This document shows, piece by piece, positions 50,294 through 51,905 of a stretch of 51,905 bases of DNA. The position numbers were made by a program, and so were the translations under genes. Below the pieces are notes generated by a model. That model was given only the letters and a program-made list of their open reading frames with translations, was not told the DNA's origin and did not search any database. Source of the stretch: JBBQXY01 sp051004815 (GTDB taxonomy: Bacteria; Chloroflexota; Ktedonobacteria; Ktedonobacterales; Ktedonobacteraceae); NCBI GenBank assembly GCA_051004815.1, contig JBPCJY010000122.1, positions 1 to 51,905 on the forward strand, given 5' to 3'. How positions within the stretch are numbered: the first letter of the stretch is position 1; each line of letters opens with the position of its first letter.

Positions 50294-51621
50294 CTAGGAC
50301 CCTTGCACCGTTACAGTGATCGTTGGTGTTGCGTTCGTCCCAGGCGTCGGTGAACCCGCACCTGTACCAACCGTTGGTGTCCCCTGCACACCCGCGACTG
50401 ATTGCACGACAATAGTGATCTGGTTAAAGTCCGTTGGGAGCGTCGTTCCTCCATTCGCGATGCTGATCCCATCCACCTTGCTCACCCCGGCTTGTTGCAA
50501 CAGGAGAGTCGTTGCATCATTCGGTGCTTTCCCAACAATGAGCTTAGCTAAAGTGGTCTTCGCGGTGGCATCAAACTGGTAGACCCACACGCCCTGCGCC
50601 TTTGTCAACACCGTGAGATTACCTTTGCTATCGGCAGTTACTGAGGTGATCGACGACACTACATTGCCCGACAACGCATAATTGCCACCCGTATCCTTAT
50701 CCGCCTCCCCCTTCAATAAATTCGCTGCAATCGTTTCGGCTCCCGCCTGGTCATACACTTCGCCCGTACAGGTTGCAGTGACTGAGACAGTAACAGACGT
50801 GGCCTTATCGCCAACATTGTGATTCGAGGTCACATTGTTCGTACATTGCGCCTTATTCACAAATTGTTCGTTGGCATGTTTGAGGCCATTCAACGATGTC
50901 TGCGCCGACTGTTTGAGTAGATTTGCTGCATTGTCTACATCACTCTGTTGAACCACAGAATAGTTCTGCGCGTCTTGCCCTCCGGTAAACGCGCCAGTAG
51001 TGGTGACACCAACGGCAGCGTCACCACAGCACTGAAGGTTCGTAATATCCCCAGCAGGAATGTTCCCACTGGCTCCCATAGTAATAGCGTGTGCTGGAGC
51101 CGTTGCACGCCCATATGTACCAGTACTAGGATTACCCGCAGGAATATCCACTAAGGCATCATTGGCAATCTGTCTACCTTGGGCATCGGTGAAAACACTA
51201 TTCGCAGCAACGAAGAATTCGGTGGAGCTATTATAGAACGAGATGGTTCCTGCTGCGCGAGTCCCTGGTGTTTTTTCCTGACCCGTTGCAGAAACCGTCT
51301 TAGATTGCGCCTTCGTCGTAAACGTTAGCTGCCGAGCCTGCACCTGCCGTTTTGAAGGGTCTGGCGTTCCAAATGGGATACCTGTGAGAACATATGTATT
51401 GGACAGCAGCGCACTTTTTGGTGTAATAGTTACGGTTGCAGTAGATACATCTCCAACGCCAACATTGGAGCCGAACTTTTGGATTGTGCCAAAGGCACTG
51501 CCTATCGTTCCAGGAGCGGCCAAAGCTATGCGGGAATGGGCGCGACATCCGATAGATTTTCATCATTGCCATCACTTGGCACATCGTCCTCGGTGATGTT
51601 CGCACCTTCGTCCACATTCAT
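50294..51621 (-). pseudogene. Decayed partial copy of the baseplate-J-like gene
   Basis: A 409-codon stretch (51523-50294) is very similar to the outer part of the gene at 47428-49824, from AAPGTIGSAFGTIQKFGSNV through IPAGNPSTG and the Cys-Cys segment to GTNATPTITVTVQGS. Upstream, in another frame, 51621-51523 encodes MNVDEGANITEDDVPSDGND..., which matches the acidic linker MDNMDEDADSVEDDMPGEND of the intact gene, and then meets a TAG. The membrane helix and about 250 bases between these parts are missing and the frame is shifted, so no anchored protein can be made. The N-terminal domain is absent. It is a truncated duplicate next to a MITE-like element. Confidence 0.8.
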
Positions 51622-51756
51622 ATTGCTGAACCTCGCAAAGATTAAGATGATTTAGGGAACAAGTGAGTTGGCGAAATAGATTCTTGATCGAATCGATTAT
51701 CTCATACTTTGGCAGAATTTAGCAAGCAAGAAGGTATATGTGAGAGCTAACAGGAG

Positions 51757-51905
<149 letters not shown>

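Overview
The window looks like one contig of a Ktedonobacteria-type Chloroflexota genome. I infer this from the gene mix: eukaryote-like Ser/Thr kinases fused to extracytoplasmic domains, lipoproteins with Thr-Pro linkers, a caspase-like protein, a slipin/NfeD pair and baseplate-J-like wall or surface proteins. Base composition is moderate. No rRNA, tRNA or CRISPR was seen. The last ~150 bases are almost pure G and look like a sequencing artefact at a contig end. The left edge cuts a TnpB gene.

Layout, left to right. 1-931: a TnpB gene broken by one frameshift. 1022-7288 (minus): a VOC protein, then a run of CN-hydrolase-like protein, MoxR-type AAA ATPase, VWA protein and RsmG. 7620-12075: an APC permease with a C-terminal USP-like domain, convergent with a KdpD/KdpE-like two-component pair whose kinase lacks the usual Kdp/USP sensor. 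12216-13865: a beta-propeller lipoprotein with a probably leaderless mRNA, and a small acidic protein. 13905-20407 (minus): a complete branched-chain amino acid ABC operon (livK-H-M-G-F) behind a promoter that matches the sigma-A consensus exactly. 20499-26002: CoaE, a caspase/TPR membrane protein, an ABC-F ATPase and an OPRT-like enzyme. 26121-30811 (minus): slipin, NfeD protease and a membrane histidine kinase. 31098-37258 (minus): a 1446-residue surface protein with eight four-cysteine modules, beside a Ser/Thr kinase.

The most notable locus is 37491-38213. Two adjacent same-frame reading frames are separated only by a TGA. Read through as selenocysteine they form one ~240-residue protein of the glycine/sarcosine/betaine (and D-proline) reductase selenoprotein B family, with a U-P-L-C motif. 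A hairpin that fits the bacterial SECIS pattern starts directly after the TGA. A 1-Cys peroxiredoxin gene lies convergently next to it. Ordinary gene calling would split or truncate this gene.

38989-45032: a GT87-like glycosyltransferase, an extended SDR, a DUF4160/DUF2442 pair that resembles a toxin-antitoxin module, an Asp-box propeller lipoprotein and a cysteine synthase/CBS enzyme with two CBS domains. 45124-51621 (minus): a Ser/Thr kinase whose ectodomain is homologous to the membrane-distal part of the next gene's baseplate-J-like product, followed by a decayed partial copy of that gene. A 173-bp MITE-like palindrome lies at the border of the decayed copy.
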